64,000 nt of DNA from Inia geoffrensis (taxonomy: Eukaryota; Chordata; Mammalia; Artiodactyla; Iniidae). Positions 13,380 through 26,852 of the stretch are shown here, piece by piece. The notes beneath the pieces are model-generated. The model was not told the origin of the DNA. It saw nothing but the letters and a program-made list of their open reading frames with translations, and did no database searches. Position numbers and translations under genes: made by a program. The first letter of the stretch is position 1. Each line of letters begins with the position of its first letter. The stretch lies in contig CM070904.1 in the NCBI GenBank assembly GCA_036417435.1, positions 45,639,908 through 45,703,907 on the forward strand. The letters run 5' to 3'.

Positions 13380-13745
13380 GCTAGATAGTCACAAGCTATC
13401 CCCCTCTATTCTGAGCAGAAAGCTACACTGTATCTCCCAGCTTTTCCTGTAGTTAGGTGCGGCGGTCTGAATGAGTTCTGGCCTACGGATAGTGAGTAGA
13501 AGTGATGGACGACACCTCTAAAAAGCGTCCAAAGAAACATACTGTGAGATGCTCTGCTCTGCTTCTTCCCTTATCTTCTGTAGGGAATCCAAGGCAACAC
13601 CTGGTCTGTAGGAGAGAAAAGAGCCAATAGAATCCCCTGGTACCCCCCAGGGTATGCACTGGACTGACTGCATGATAAATAGATAAATATTTGCTGTGCC
13701 AAGCTACTGAAATGCTGAGGTTCTTGTTACAGTGATTCTCCTACT
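13380..13745 (+). repeat. ancient LTR-like repeat, probably MLT1-type
   Basis: The 3' part has the arrangement of old MaLR LTR ends. A polyadenylation-like ATAAAT lies near 13676-13690, then tgccaagctactgaaatg, then ttcttgttacagtgattctc. This parallels 'aataaa...taagccac...tttgttacagcag' in MLT1 LTRs. The middle, with gagttctggcctacggatag and agaagtgatggacgacacc, looks like a shared ancient-repeat segment. It is too diverged for me to name the subfamily, and another class of old repeat is possible. Confidence 0.45.
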
Positions 13746-14354
13746 CTGGATACTGCAAGGCTTATTGAGGGAGGTATTACCATCTATTATTATTAACACA
13801 GTAGCCCAAATCCAGACTTTCCACTATGCCAATATTCTACCATCATGAATAATCATTTTGTGTGTTGCTGCTTATTGTTGTAAAACTATTTCCTAAGGTT
13901 TTCCAGATCTGCTGAAGCACCGGAATTCCACTCACAAGGATTGAATTGCAAATGACTAACGGATCTTAACTTAGCCTACTTCTGCCACTTCAGCAGCTGC
14001 CAAAAAGGGTTCTTTTCTGAGTATTCTTCTTAAAAGAAAGGATGAAAGTCTTTCTGCTATGTATATGACTTTTGAGCACCTTAAATAGTACTAAGCATAG
14101 GCAATCGTTTTGACCATTTGCAAGCTATTTTGTGACAAAGAAACAGATAGAAATTCAAATTATTTACATTTGATACCAGCCCAAAGCATATGCCATTGCT
14201 ATTTGTAGTACATTTAAAAATTGCACTTCATAGTAAAGATTGCTATTGTTCCTCCAACATTCTCTATTTTCAAGGCTGAGGATGTGACACTGAAGTGGAT
14301 GGAGAACCTTATGGTTTCAGTTGAGAAGCTACTGGGCAATGAAAACAACATACT
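13746..14354. other. unassigned DNA
   Basis: No gene or transposon recognised between the old LTR-like repeat and the L1 fragment. Confidence 0.45.
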
Positions 14355-14705
14355 CAGAGAAAGACAAATACTATACGATATCATGTATACCTGGAATCTA
14401 AATAAATAAAACTAGTGTATATAACAACAACAACAAAAGAAATAGGCTCACAGATACAGGGAACAAACTAGTGGTTATCAGTGGGGAGAGGGAAAGGAGG
14501 AGGGGAAAGAGGGGTAGGGGATTAACAGGTACAAACTACTATGTGTAAAATAAATAAGCTACAAGGATATATTGCACAGCACAGGAAAATATAGCCATTA
14601 TTTTGTAATAACTTTAAATGGAGTACAATCTATAAAAATATTGAATCACTATGTTGTACATCTGAAATATAATACTGTAAGTCAACTATACCTCAATTAA
14701 AAACA
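14355..14705 (+). mobile_element. LINE-1 3' end, 5'-truncated
   Basis: It begins within the ORF2-terminal/3' UTR phrase agagaaagacaaatactata. It continues through the characteristic G-rich 3' UTR (agtggggagagggaaaggag) and ends tcaactatacctcaattaaa. This is an older L1 subfamily than the element at 3775. Only a short ORF2 end remains, so the open frame at 14221-14409 is not a gene. Confidence 0.85.
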
Positions 14706-16803
14706 TTCTCAAAAGATGAATATATTTGCAATGCACCGTTAAAGAGAAGATTCACTGGCTTCATTGAAAAACTTAAAACTATAAATTATCAGACCTAAGA
14801 AGTACTTCTTAAGAACAAAATGTTTAATTTAGGTGACTAATTCTCCATGCTACTAAATGTGGAAACGCTTTAAGGTAGACATAATTGTTTGAAACAATAG
14901 TTTCTAAATATATCAAAGCACTGGTCCAATTCTAACAGCACGTACTTGACCAAAGATTATTTTTGTACTAAGCTTATAGAGCTACTATTTTGGAGAAATC
15001 CAGTAAGACTGTTGATTATTAAAAGAAATGACCCCCTTTTTCTAATAAAAAGTCTCTGTACTACGTGCATGAATAATCAATCAGAAAAATCCTGAAAACA
15101 ATACAGCAGTTATCAGAAAATCTAAACCTTTCCCAAATGTTATTATATGAAATTAATAAACTTTTCTAGTAGCACAGAGATTTTTTTTTTAATGGAAACA
15201 CACATATTTTCCTCCAGATGTTTGTTCTTTCTCTTCCTTACACTCCTCTCAGGTATAGCTTTCATCCACTCATCCTACCATAGCTTTGTTCCAATTTTTA
15301 TATGAAGTACGAGGGAACCTCAATAAATATCACCTCAGGACAGGACTGAGAGTCAAGATAAAATACTATGGCAATAAGGGTCACAAACACTATATGAACT
15401 ATACTCCATCAGATTACATAAACATGAATGTGTCTGTCAATACTGGGTTCTCGTAGAGGTCTTACACTGTTTGGCAATGTCAATGTTTAGTGGTCCTTTC
15501 TCCTGACATAGTCTCTCTTCATTCATTCAATTACAATACCTCAGAATTCTCATGCAAAGATACTACCTACTGCTCTGAAAGAGACATCTCTCCCTATCCA
15601 TTCCATTTATACCAATATTCGAAAGACAGATGGACAAGCAACAGGCATTTATTGAAACACTGATTCAAGATGGTCCAAAATCATTTCTATCTTCAATCAT
15701 GAAAGAATAGGTAATATTCATAGCAACTCCACTTTTTTTCTTTATTAGTACAGATATGAAAATAAAAAGATACAGAGTTGTTATTCTGAAATCCTCTGGT
15801 CGTGGATAAAATGCTTTACATGGCAAAAGTCAAGCATACCTAACACATGGCTGCCAATGCCAGCTCCGCCACTAAGGTTTATGACTGAGGAAATAGAAAA
15901 TTTCAAAGGTATAAACTTAACATAGTCGATGAGAAGTATTTATTCTCCGTTTCAGTTTGGACACCAAAGATTTCAGCATAGTTAATTGTTTGATTAGGCT
16001 GTGCACGCTTATCAATGTCCTGATAGTTCTTCCTATTGAACTATGTAATTAAGTATTCTCCTTCTGCGAGTGTGTGTGTGTATAACACATATCTCATATA
16101 TATTCGTGTGCAGTTGTTAATAATAAGAGTAATAAATAGTGCACTTCTCACCAGTCTTAAGTATTAAAAACAACTCCTAGTGCTGTAACAAGTATATTAT
16201 CAATCAAAACTTTAATTCCAATCTAGGTACACAATCCTACCTTCCAGCTTGAATGTTGGTCACAAAACTTACTGAAAACAATAGGAAAGCATTATTTTGA
16301 TAGCTGCCATTATGCAATAAACATTCTTCTATTTTGGAACAGAATAACAATTGCCAATCTGTATAAGTGATGGGGGGAAGAATCAAGATATCAGATCTCC
16401 TAAAATTCTATTTTTGCTTAAAATAAACAAATAAACAAACAAAGATTCTGTGCCAAGATAAAATTTTGGCACTTTATTTCCCTTAGAAACTTATGTTGAA
16501 TTAAAGAAGAATATTTTAAATAACTCAATTAGCTTGATTACTTGATTCTAATTTTCACCCGCTGGCCAAAACAATTATTGAACAAGTTAGTGCATCTGTA
16601 GTGAAGGTGCCCTCTACTCCCCAAAACACAGACAACATATTGAGGAATCTTCTGCAAGGAGTGTTTACCCCTTGTGTTGAGGCGGGCATGTTCCCATGAA
16701 CACTCTTCCCAAATAAATTTTTATGTAGGAAATTAGGAGACACCCCAAAATTTCACCTCATGCATATTATTTTTCCAGCATGATATGCGTGTCTACCAAA
16801 CAG
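14706..16803. other. unassigned DNA, repeat-poor
   Basis: About 2.1 kb in which I recognise no element. A short TG run (about 16071-16082) and poly-T at 15181-15190 are the only simple sequences. Confidence 0.5.
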
Positions 16804-17041
16804 AAAACTATGTGCCTGGGCTTCCCTGGTGGCACAGTAGTTGAGAGTCCGCCGGCCGATGCAGGGGACACGGGTTTGTGCCCCCGTCCGGGAGGATCCC
16901 ACATGCCGCGGAGCGGCTGGGCCCGTGAGCCATGGCCGCTGGGCCTGCGCGTCCGGGGCCTGTGCTCCGCAACGGGAGAGGCCACAACAGTGAGAGGCCC
17001 GCGTACCGCAAAAAAAAAAAAAAAAGAAAAAACTATGTGCC
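16804..17041 (+). mobile_element. CHR-type SINE with perfect TSD
   Basis: A complete tRNA-derived SINE (body 16817-17028) runs from gggcttccctggtggcacag to a poly-A tail with one G. It is flanked by the 13-bp repeat aaaactatgtgcc at 16804-16816 and 17029-17041. The B-box-like GGTTTGTGCC carries a C-to-T change of the kind expected from CpG decay. The long frames on both strands across it are SINE sequence, not proteins. Confidence 0.95.
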
Positions 17042-17324
17042 AAAACAGAAAAAAAAAATGACATTATTCTCAAGTCAAGGATCCCAGGAACAACAGCACT
17101 AACATAAAAGTTATGGCCCTAAGAAATGTTATGTGAGGAAAGTGTCAGCATACACATTGCAGGAGGCAGAAAATAACGACCCAAGATTGGGAGGAGCTAA
17201 GTTCAGCTTCTGGAACTAAGACCAAGAATGAGGAGATTAACATCTGCAGAGAGCATGGTTGGTGAAGCAGGGGAGTGTGAAGTAGTGACTTCCAAACAGT
17301 TCAGGTATGAAGACTCCTTTCTAA
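17042..17324. other. unassigned DNA
   Basis: Nothing recognised between the SINE and the old L1 fragment. Confidence 0.4.
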
Positions 17325-17800
17325 CATGTACACTGTTAGTGAGTGTGGGGAAAAGGACATTCATATATGATATTGATGGATTTATACACTGATATAATAT
17401 TTTGGGAGAGCAGTTTGGTAAGACTTTAAATATGGAATCTCTATAAACTGGCAGTTTCACTTTTAAGAGTCTAGAGTACAAAAGTACACAAGTGATCAAA
17501 GGTATATATTCACACTTTTGCATTATATTCACTACAAACTTGCTTAAACATGTGGAATTAATGGAGACAACCTAACTGACAACAATCACAGGAATAATTC
17601 AATACGTATTCATACTTTAGAATACCATATAGCCCTCAACAATGCATGTTCAATCTCTGGATTTAGATAGAAGAATACTGAAGCGTATTGTTGAATGAAA
17701 AAATTAACTTGCAGAACACCGTGTGTAGTATGATCCAGATCAAATTCAAATATGCAAGGCTATATTAGTATGTGCATAAGCAAAAGAAAGGACACATACA
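17325..17800 (+). mobile_element. ancient L1 ORF2 3' fragment
   Basis: Diverged but ordered similarity to the end of L1 ORF2. It runs acactgttagtgagtgtgg, then a 'cagtttcacttttaagagtc' segment (cf. 'gcaattccacttctagg'), 'gacaacctaactgacaac', 'gaataccatatagccctcaa' and 'gcagaacaccgtgtgtagta'. This is the layout of an old L1M/HAL1-type element. The 109-codon frame on the opposite strand (17203-17532) is not a gene. Confidence 0.75.
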
Positions 17801-19834
17801 AGCTTAATACTGTTTACTTAATAGTTCTATTTTTGTTGGAGGTATTTTTAATAACAAAATGAATACTAGTTGATTGTAAGAAAACAGTAACATGGGGGGG
17901 GGTGACTATTGATTTTAAGAGCAAGATAGGACAGAATGAGAAATTTGGAGTTTCACCCAATTTCAACTTGAGGAATTGTGAAAAGCAGATATGACACTCT
18001 GCCTTATATCACTACTTTGCCAGGGCTAACAGATCTAGAAATATCTTAAGACCACATGGATAGAGGTTATATATTCTGGGTAATGTTACTTTGGTCAGAA
18101 AACGAAAATTACGGAAATAGAAGTGTTTGTTTAAACCATGACTATATTGCAAACATACTGGCAAACAGTTCAATAATGATGGAAGTGTGACAATAAATTT
18201 ATGTGTTCTTTACATCCTTACACTGGAGGGAACCACCAATGTGATAAACCTCTTGCTTTTTTCAAGGTGGTTGAATATTGGACCTATGGAGATGATCAGG
18301 AATCTTAATTTTTGTGAGAACTTCTTCCCCTCATTTTTAAATGTTTGCAGAATTAAAAGAAAAAAATCAAGCCACTATAAATAAAGTCTCTTGAGAAACT
18401 ACATATATATGTTTTAATTTTAGGATAAAGAAACCCCCAAAAGTTCACCCTGATTATAAGTCTAAATAAAATAACTGATGAATATGAAAACTCAACTTTT
18501 AGTCTCCTGAAAACATTTCTCCCTGGGTCCCCAGAGCCATGGCACATTTGGAAACAGCCTGGCAGACTCTTTGTTCACGTTGTAGTGGGAGGTAGGCCGG
18601 TTTAGGTCTAGAAGGCACTGTGTAAAAAAAGCTGAGGAGACAGCCTGCTCCCATTATCCTTGACTCCAGAAAGTCTGATGAGCGATCCACCTCTGTGAAT
18701 AACAGTTCTCTGCATTCACCTCAGTTATCCTTACAGAGTTTCAGTAGTTTGTGTACATTAGTTTCCTATCTTTTTTTAATGCTTCAGATGCAGTCCAGCC
18801 AATAACTCCTTTCTTAAGCCTTCTTAGGAATGACTGAAAAAGCCCTCCTCCTCACAATTAATGCCAGATGTCCAGTGTGTTTGCAGGGTGTTGCTCTGAT
18901 CTCTCACTGTTTTTCATCTATCACTATCATTCTTTCCTTCCCCTCTCTCTGTCTCCCCTGTGTTTTTCTTTATTCCTTTCAAGCTTCCTTAACATGTGTG
19001 AAGATCCCTGGCTTATGCACAAGTATGGGAATTTGCATGTGCCAAAAGCTGACTCTATCAGTACATTTGTTGATGAGAATTTAAGGAGCAAAAAGGTAAG
19101 AACTCCATAGGGGTAGCGCTAATTGATTTTCTTTATAAACACATAAGCAATTATACAAGTGACCATCTGCTTTGTCTGCATGAAGTTAATGAATACACAA
19201 AAGGAATCAAATTTAGAGCTTACTTAAATCTTAAATCCAACTGCCTAGATAGTTGCTTAGATGTGTCAAAAGGCAAAAGGGAAAGTGCTCTAGTCTGCAG
19301 GATAAAGACCAACAAAAATAAATAGGTCCCTTGTTTCTTTCACTGAGAAGCAGTGAAAATAGAGTTATGTTGGTTGCAACGTCTGAAAGTACAGCCATCT
19401 GAAACTGATATATAACGATATTTTCAAATAGGACTCTGATATTTATCTAGCCAAATTGGGCCTATGAAATACAGAAAACCATTCAAGATAATATCACTGT
19501 GGCAACTAGCAATTTTCCTTTAAAAATCTGTTCATTTTATCTGGCTCAACATTCTAAAAGCACACATGACTATTTCCTGCAGATAAACATTAGGAATAAA
19601 AGAGCATAGCAGAGATTAATTCAAAGGATCACTGCTCTAAGATACCACTCCTAGACTCCAATGTTAAAAAGTTGAAAAGCAGGTATTTTTATTTCAATGG
19701 ATAAACAAAGATTAGATGTATAAATATAAATGTACAATGCAGATCTGCATGCCATGATCCTTTGACACTTGAAAAGCTCACCATATTAATATGTGGAATA
19801 TTCATAATTTGATTTAGTAATATCTCTAAAATTG
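17801..19834. other. unassigned DNA, repeat-poor
   Basis: About 2 kb without a recognised element. Several 60-85-codon frames occur (for example 18830-19084), but none has a recognisable domain and they overlap one another in different frames. Confidence 0.5.
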
Positions 19835-20090
19835 TTATGAAAGACCCATTTGTCACTCATTAATTCTGCAAATCATCACTGACTTATCTTTGGTAATACA
19901 GCCTGTTTTAGTTGCTGGATATACTAATATTGGATATTGACCAAGAGGGTCTGCTCTCCTGAGACTTATAATTTAAAGAATAGTCCGGATTTCTAAGTGC
20001 AATTACAAATATTGCAAAGTATCCTAAAAGAGCAGAGATAAGAGCATACATAATTCGGAGCCCTGTTGGACAGTAAGTGTATTAGGGAAG
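19835..20090 (-). repeat. L2 LINE 3' fragment
   Basis: The order ttgctggatatactaatatt, ggtctgctctcctgagactt, ataatttaaagaatag follows the reverse complement of the L2 3' region (size-of-list phrase 'ctggggatacag...cctgccctcatggagctta'). It is old and weak. Confidence 0.5.
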
Positions 20091-20589
20091 GGCGACCCAA
20101 GGAAACGACTTGGAGCTGATAATTGAAGGACGGCCAGGAGCTCAGGATTGAACATTGGATCACGATTTAATGGTGATGCTATTTTATTTAATGCTAATGG
20201 TTGGAGCATTAGATATTCTCATTTCTATTTCATTATAGATTTTTTTTATAAAGGAAAATATGTCTTCTAATGTAGGAGAAGATATTGATATTCAGGTCAT
20301 CATCACATGAGAAATAATTTTCACAAGGAAATGACATACTGGTAGATGCCAATTTAAAGTCCATTTCAACAGAAATATTTAATTTGTCCTCCCCCAAAGA
20401 AAGTACAAAACAAAATAAAAATGAAACAGTGGGTGTTGTACAGAGTGGATGGAGTACTAGATTTAAATCTACAGAGGAAACCCAGAGTACTGAGAATTTA
20501 AGACTGTCCCCTAGGTTCTCTCATCCCACTTCTAGTTTTGTTTTGTTTTTTTTTCTCAGTAGTTTCCTAAAAATGCCATAAATTCTAGG

Positions 20590-20915
20590 CAAACTCTTCG
20601 ACATTCCATCCCTTGAATACCTCTGAGTCTTCCATATTTGCATGTGCTATGCTCTTCTCTGTCTTAATGCCTGTCTTACTCTCTAAGGCCCATCTCCTTA
20701 GTGACTTCTCTTTACACCTTCAATCAGATGATTATAATTCTTATACACGTTTCTGATGACACACATTCAAATCCTGGCTTGCCTTATATTGTTTTTTATA
20801 TGTAATCATCAGATTCCCCCACCAGACTGGAAGCTCCTATAGCAAGTGAACTTGGTCTTCTTTATCTTTGCATGCAACACGGACTCTGCATTTTATTTAA
20901 TATTTGGAATGGAAA
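20590..20915 (+). repeat. probable L2 LINE fragment
   Basis: Pyrimidine-rich sense order with accagactggaagctcctat and agcaagtgaacttggtcttc resembles the L2 3' end ('ctagaatgtaagctccatgagggcaggga'). Divergence is high. Confidence 0.5.
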
Positions 20916-21229
20916 TGGACTAAAATGAATTGAACTGAATTAGTAGGCAGCCTATAGAAGAGCTTCTCAGTCTAACTCAAATTGCAGATTTTGTGGCCAG
21001 TTTTTCTCTCTGAAACTGCTCACACACAAAAAGTTGTGTGAAATTTTTAAGCTCAGCTCTCCTTATAACTTGGAAAATTTTACATAATCTTGTTTAAGAA
21101 ATACCATGTTTCACATCAGTGAATTTTACAAGTAACTCAAATCTTGTCTCTAGAGTTAGCGAGCCATAGAGAAAAGCTCACTGTCGGTAGAAAACATAAT
21201 TCTTTCCATCTTTCCCTCACCAAATATAC

Positions 21230-21480
21230 ATTATGTCACTTGATACATTGGTGACCATCTTAAGTGCTAGGGATACACAGCCAAGAAGATAGAAGAGTTT
21301 CCAGCTGAGAGGCTAGAAACAGGGAGGGGAAAATAAATAGACATCTTTACAAATAGTCCTAAGTAATATAAAATAAACAAATAGGGCGCTGATACAGAGA
21401 ATAGCAGGTGGGGAGAACTTTGGATAGAATGTTAGGAAACATCCCCCCACTGTGGTGGGAAAATTTAAACTGAAACCTGA
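21230..21480 (-). repeat. L2 LINE 3' fragment
   Basis: The phrase cttaagtgctagggatacac, followed by agaagatagaagagtttcc and a run of AAATAAATAG, is the reverse complement of the L2 3' end. It is an ancient remnant. Confidence 0.6.
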
Positions 21481-22779
21481 AAAATTTTGTAATTTGAGGA
21501 TAGCAGGAGAACCTAATGGTGTATTGAAGAGCTCATCATATTGTTTATAAATTTCAGAAGACTATTTGCGGAGAAAAGGTAAACATTAAGGAAAAATTAA
21601 AACCAGTCGTGGGAAGAAAAGAATTAGTTGAAGATGTGGGAGCTCCGGAAGTTATAGTTGAAGCTTGATTATTTAATGTATCCATGTATATATTAGAGCT
21701 TTACATTAACCCTGCTAAATACATTCTTCTCCTAGTGCCTTCACTTATTACACAAAACAGTTTCCTATCTCAGGAACCTTCAAGAACTTCCCATGTTTGT
21801 ACCATTGCATTGGAACCTAAGAACAATTGTTACCGTTTTCCAACTGTGGACCCTAATGACACATCAGTCACTTCAGAATCCAAAATGTCCAGGAAGCACT
21901 GAGTCTGCTCACCTCACGTTTTATGACCCACTCATGGTTTGCTGGAAAATGATGACTCCTAAGGCTGAAAGACTTTACTAAAAGTTTTTATTTCAGTGAC
22001 TCTTACGGTAGACCATTTCCTATCTTCTAGAAATGTTCACAGTGACAAAAACTAGAGTTTTGTGCTCTTATTTCATACAAGAAAATTCCATTTGAACTTT
22101 TTGTTGCTGCAAGTGTTACAGAAACCAACTCAGTTTCCTTTGTCTTAAACACAAAAGAATTGAAAAAAAGGACACGGTGGTCAGAGGTTTGAAAGGCCGA
22201 CTAAAACTCTGGGCACCAAAGATACTGGAGAAAATAATTTTGTCCTAATTATACAGTGTGCCACACCCATCATCCTAATTTGGTAACCCTTTAATCATCA
22301 AAATTTGGAAAGTATATGCGTGATAGAATATGAAGGGATATAGGCCTATCAGGAAAGGGCGGGCCAGCCTCTGGAGATGGCTGAATGTAATAAAAGACAT
22401 TTAAGCTTTATTCTGGATGGGGAAGTGGTTCAGTAGAAAATAAACACATAAAACCAGCAGACAAAATATCCTGCCTACTGGTCCTCTCTATATCAGAAAA
22501 TATTGATAGAATAAATTTCAGGAATTGGTATAATCTGTATTCTTGTCCTTGCTAAGATGTAATGGCCCTTTCAGTAGGCAAAATGCATGAGATTATTATA
22601 ATCATGAGTTGTTTAATTTTACAAAAATTAAAATGAGGGGAATTTAGATCTATCTTTTGAATATTTTCCTTCCTTCCTCCCCGCAACGTACCTCTTCCCC
22701 AGCTATGATCATTTCAGCCCCAGCAATCTATTTTATATTTAATATCCTTGTATTGCCAAAACAAATAGTTTTGTTTATA
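21481..22779. other. unassigned DNA
   Basis: I recognise no element in this 1.3 kb. The frames at 21684-21902 and 21793-21981 overlap in different frames and show no domain. Confidence 0.5.
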
Positions 22780-23014
22780 CTGTGTTACCTTTTTTTTTTT
22801 TTTTTTGGCTGTGTGTGGGTCTCTCACTGTTGTGGCCTCTCCTGTCACAGAGCACAGGCTCCGGACGCGCAGGCCTCGCGGCCATGGTTCACAGGCCCAG
22901 CCGCTCGGCAGCGTGTGGGATCTTCCTGGACCAGGACTCGAACCCGTGTCCCCGGCATCGGCAGGCAGACTCTCAACCACTGCGCCACCAGGGAAGCCCC
23001 CTGTGTTACCTTTT
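22780..23014 (-). mobile_element. CHR-type SINE with perfect TSD
   Basis: A reverse-oriented copy: poly-T from about 22791, body to 23000 ending ccaccagggaagcccc. It is flanked by the 14-bp repeat ctgtgttacctttt at 22780-22793 and 23001-23014. The body differs from its neighbours at several CpG positions. The 133-codon frame at 22657-23058 is SINE plus flank. Confidence 0.95.
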
Positions 23015-24369
23015 CACCTAGATTATGGGCTAAAATTCATTTTCAATTGGAAAAATGACAACTCAGCATTTTCACATCCCTCACAAAGAAAGAAAATTTC
23101 ATGTTTTACTTTTTATTGTTCCTATTTACTTTTAAAATTCTGTCTTCTAATGGGACTAATGTTCATGGCTTAGGAGTATATTTACCATAAATAGCTTTAG
23201 CGGTTATCAAACACTGTTGCTTCATTATGGCGTTTAACCAACCTTAACCACTATTTATTGCCTCATATACTTCTCTACTGTGAACATTACACCTTAATTA
23301 CCCCAGCCCCTATTTCTAGCCTGAATGGGAATAACCATTTCTTGTTTCACTTATGTAAGAAGGCAGTGCCTGTGTCCAAGCAATCAGAGATCAGGGCTAT
23401 GCAGCAAAGTGTGTTTCATAGACCTGAAAAATCCAAGTTCTATGGCAATGGAAGTGCAAACTCTCTTCTGTGCAAGAAAATGGTGAGTGGGAGGGGGGAT
23501 GGACTGTCTAAGATTTCTTCCAAATGCTCGCACTCATATTGAAGTCTAGTGATATTGAATGCTGCTGGGAAAATGAAAGTGCTAATTTCAAAATCATGGA
23601 TTAATTTTAAGTAAAGCAACACAACTGGAGTCTTGTGCTTAATCTATCTTTGCTTTGCCCCTAGTACACACTCACACTGCTTTTTCCAATTTTTTTCTAA
23701 TAAAAATAACACTTTACATGGGTATAATACTTTTCAGGTTGTAGTACTATATCTCATAAACAGATGAACTTAGAAAGTGGATCATGAAGTTATGAAGTGG
23801 ATTAAATTTATGTCTCTCACATTAAACCCTGCATCTGAATTTTTGCTTTCTTGATCTTTCAAGATTCATGTAACTCCTTTTTCTGAGGATCTTTACTTAC
23901 TCACTACTGCAGAACTGAAGAAGGCTTCCTTAGAACATTATTGTGTCTATTCAACTTTCTATGGGGAATGTAATGGTAACTTACACTTGAACCCTTGCTA
24001 CAGGACAAGATGTACATCTTAACCTCTTTACATTCAAAGCTGGCATTCAAAGTGTATTTGCTGAATGAAAAGTTGTTTGCTCAACTGACCATAAGACAAC
24101 TCAGGGTACTTAACATGCAGAAATGGGGATTAAAATGTACTTTTGCTTTTTCACGGCGCTGCTACGTTCCTTTTTAATTTAAGTATAGGAATGATGCTTC
24201 CATTACCTTGTCAAGATGTTTAAACTATCTAAAACTACCCTCAGCAACCAGCTGTCCTGCCTCGCAGATGAAGACAAATTTTGTAATTACATGTCCTACT
24301 GGGATTTGATCTTAAAGTGGTATTTACTATAATAAAACTTCCTCTTTGGGTTTCCAGACTGACTGCCTC
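23015..24369. other. unassigned DNA
   Basis: No element recognised. The 94-codon frame at 23258-23542 has no recognisable domain and no supporting signals. Confidence 0.5.
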
Positions 24370-24555
24370 TGTCCTAACCTCACAGGTGGCTTGTCACCTA
24401 CCCTGTTCGTGACTCTATCTCCATCCATTCCATTGGTTGAGTAGTTATCCTGCTGTTCTTTCTCTGTTGAGAACCACCTTAGAACATTTTACTCCTATTT
24501 CTCGCCAATGCCTGGCATAATGCTTTGCATATAATCAGCGCTCAGTCCATTTTTA
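24370..24555 (+). repeat. L2/MIR-type 3' end
   Basis: It ends tgcctggcataatgctttgc followed by atataatcagcgctcagtcc, which is the shared 3' signature of L2 and MIR ('gtgcctggcacatagtaggcgctcaataaat'). The pyrimidine-rich upstream part fits L2 better. Confidence 0.6.
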
Positions 24556-24919
24556 TTTAAAAAATTAATTATTAGACAATAAGATTCTCACAACTTGAAA
24601 TCACTCCCCTCTGCCATATTCTCTTACACTGATGGTTTTAACATCCAGCATAGTGATTAGGAATACAGGAACTCTATCTTTAAATCTCTCTCTCTCATAA
24701 TTTCCTAAATGTGTAACTACATTTAAAAGTGTACATCTAGAAGTGTACTACACTTTTTTCAATTGTAAAATAGAGAAAAGAGCAGGGATTGATTTTTATA
24801 GCTTTCCACAAGCATAATCTACATGCAAAATATGGATTTACCAGCTATTTATTTTTGGGATGAATGCTCCACTTCTCTGAACGACAATATACATGCCTTT
24901 GACAGAGTGTTATTAATAG

Positions 24920-25165
24920 TGGGAGCTATAGAGGCATAAAGTAGATGAGTGGTTGCTCTGGGTTAGGGTGGGAATGGGGAGTGAGTATAACTGGGCATGA
25001 GGTTTCTCATGCGGATGATGAAGATGTTCTAAAATTAGATTCGGGGGACAGCTGCGACACTTTGTAGATATCCTAAAAGCCATGAAATTGTACTCTGAAA
25101 GTGGGTGAATTTTATGGTATGGAAATTATACCTAAATAAAGCTGTTAGTTACAATAATAATAATA
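24920..25165 (+). mobile_element. old L1 3' end
   Basis: The order gtggttgctctgggttaggg, agctgcgacactttgtagat, gccatgaaattgtactctga, gtgggtgaattttatggtat, ttatacctaaataaagctgt is the 3' UTR of an old L1M-type element. An (ATA)n tail follows near 25153-25168. Confidence 0.85.
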
Positions 25166-26734
25166 ATACCAGGATTCAAATCAAGTCTGTTTGAAGTCAA
25201 AGTACATACCTTTTTTCTATACTTATTCTATCCTTACCACTTCATGCTATGAAAATGGGAAGTTTATATTTAAGTGATCACGCTTACTGATAAAGAATTT
25301 CTGTCTAGGGAGGTGCTTAATATAGATGATATGGAGGGAATCTATGGAGTTACAACTCTTATCTAATTGAGCAAAGTAAACAGTTTAGTTGTTTGCTTTT
25401 GAGAAAGTAAACAAAAATTGTTATTAAAAAGTAGTTAGGGGTAATCTAATTTAATAGTTATCCTCTGCCTGTGGATAAAAAGAAATCATTATAAAATTAT
25501 ACACACTGAAAATACATTTTTTCTTTCCTTGCTAAAACATAGCTGTTTTCTTCCTTCCTTCTGTCTTTCCATCCTTCCCTCCTTCCATATGGCTGCTTTT
25601 GAAAAATTGTATTTCTGAACCAGAGAGGCTGATTGCAGGCGTTAGAGATCAATTTTCTCCATAACTGATGGACAACATTTTAGAGGAAGCATATCCCTTA
25701 TGAGCTAAGGGGAAAGATCCCTGAAATAAAAGTACTGATATCATTTTACCTTTTTCTTGAAATCATCAAAATATTTCTTTAGGTGTTAAATAGTATTGAA
25801 AGAAATCATCTACAGCATGTTGAATGGGTACATACCTATAAAAAGTATTCACTGTTTTATATCATGCTTTTGAAAACATTTTATCTTTTCTGAGAAAAAT
25901 TAAAGAAACAGGTAGTTTAAACAGAAGATGAAAACCTCAGGAGTTCTTTCCAGAACAGAATTTCAGAAAGCATTTAAAATCCTTCTAACTTTTTAAATTC
26001 AGTATCTAAATGTAAACTCCTGAAGAAGACACTTTCTACAAAGAGATTAAGAAAGAGAAATGATGGTTTGGGCTGCATATGTTTGAGATAAATAGTGTTT
26101 CTTCCCTCTTTGTGATAGAAGACTCCACTCCACAGCCTGAGTTGTGTCTCACAGTGCCAGATCTGGGGATGGAGGTTAAGCCTGCGTGCTTTTGTGAGTT
26201 GCTGGGTGTCAGAGGGGCTCCATCAGGGTTGTGCTGCCTCTGAAAAAGGTTAAATGCAAGAATCTCAAAGGCTTTCAAAAAAGCCCTGCAGAAAATTTGT
26301 TGTCAAGGATTATTATATCTCCCAGCTCAGGAGGGTTTGTCTCAGCTGGTCCTCTCTCTAATTTTGAAAGTTAAAAAATCCATAAGAGGCGGAGGGGTAT
26401 GTGAAAGATTTTAAAACCTGGTATAGGTTGGGTTTATTTTTGAATTATCCTGGCTTATTTTTCATTGCCTAACAAAGGGAAAATAGTAACATTGCTGCCA
26501 TATCTTCTTGAGGGTGGTAATATAGCTTTGGCAAGACATACTGCAATGAACGTTAGCCTTTGGAAAATTTGTATTTGTGTGGTTATTTCATGAGAAAGTC
26601 TCTACATTTTAATATAAGGCATATTTAGATAGAATTGTTGTCCCTCAGACAACAATTACACAATAACATGTACAACAATTTTGAGTGTGTAAAATCAGTT
26701 TAAATTATGGTAACTGGATTAATAAACTATTTGT
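25166..26734. other. unassigned DNA with a pyrimidine tract
   Basis: I recognise no transposon. A CT-rich simple tract (cttccttccttctgtctttc and following) lies at about 25541-25590. Confidence 0.5.
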
Positions 26735-26852
26735 AAGAATGAAATAATGCCATTTGCAGCAACATGGATGCAGCTAGAGATGATCATACTAAGTGAAGTA
26801 AGTCAGACAGAGAAAAACAAATGCCGTATGATGTCACTTATATGTGGAATCT

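Noticed and set aside
17203..17532. 109-codon frame on the - strand
   Set aside because: It lies antisense over an ancient L1 fragment and has no recognisable domain.
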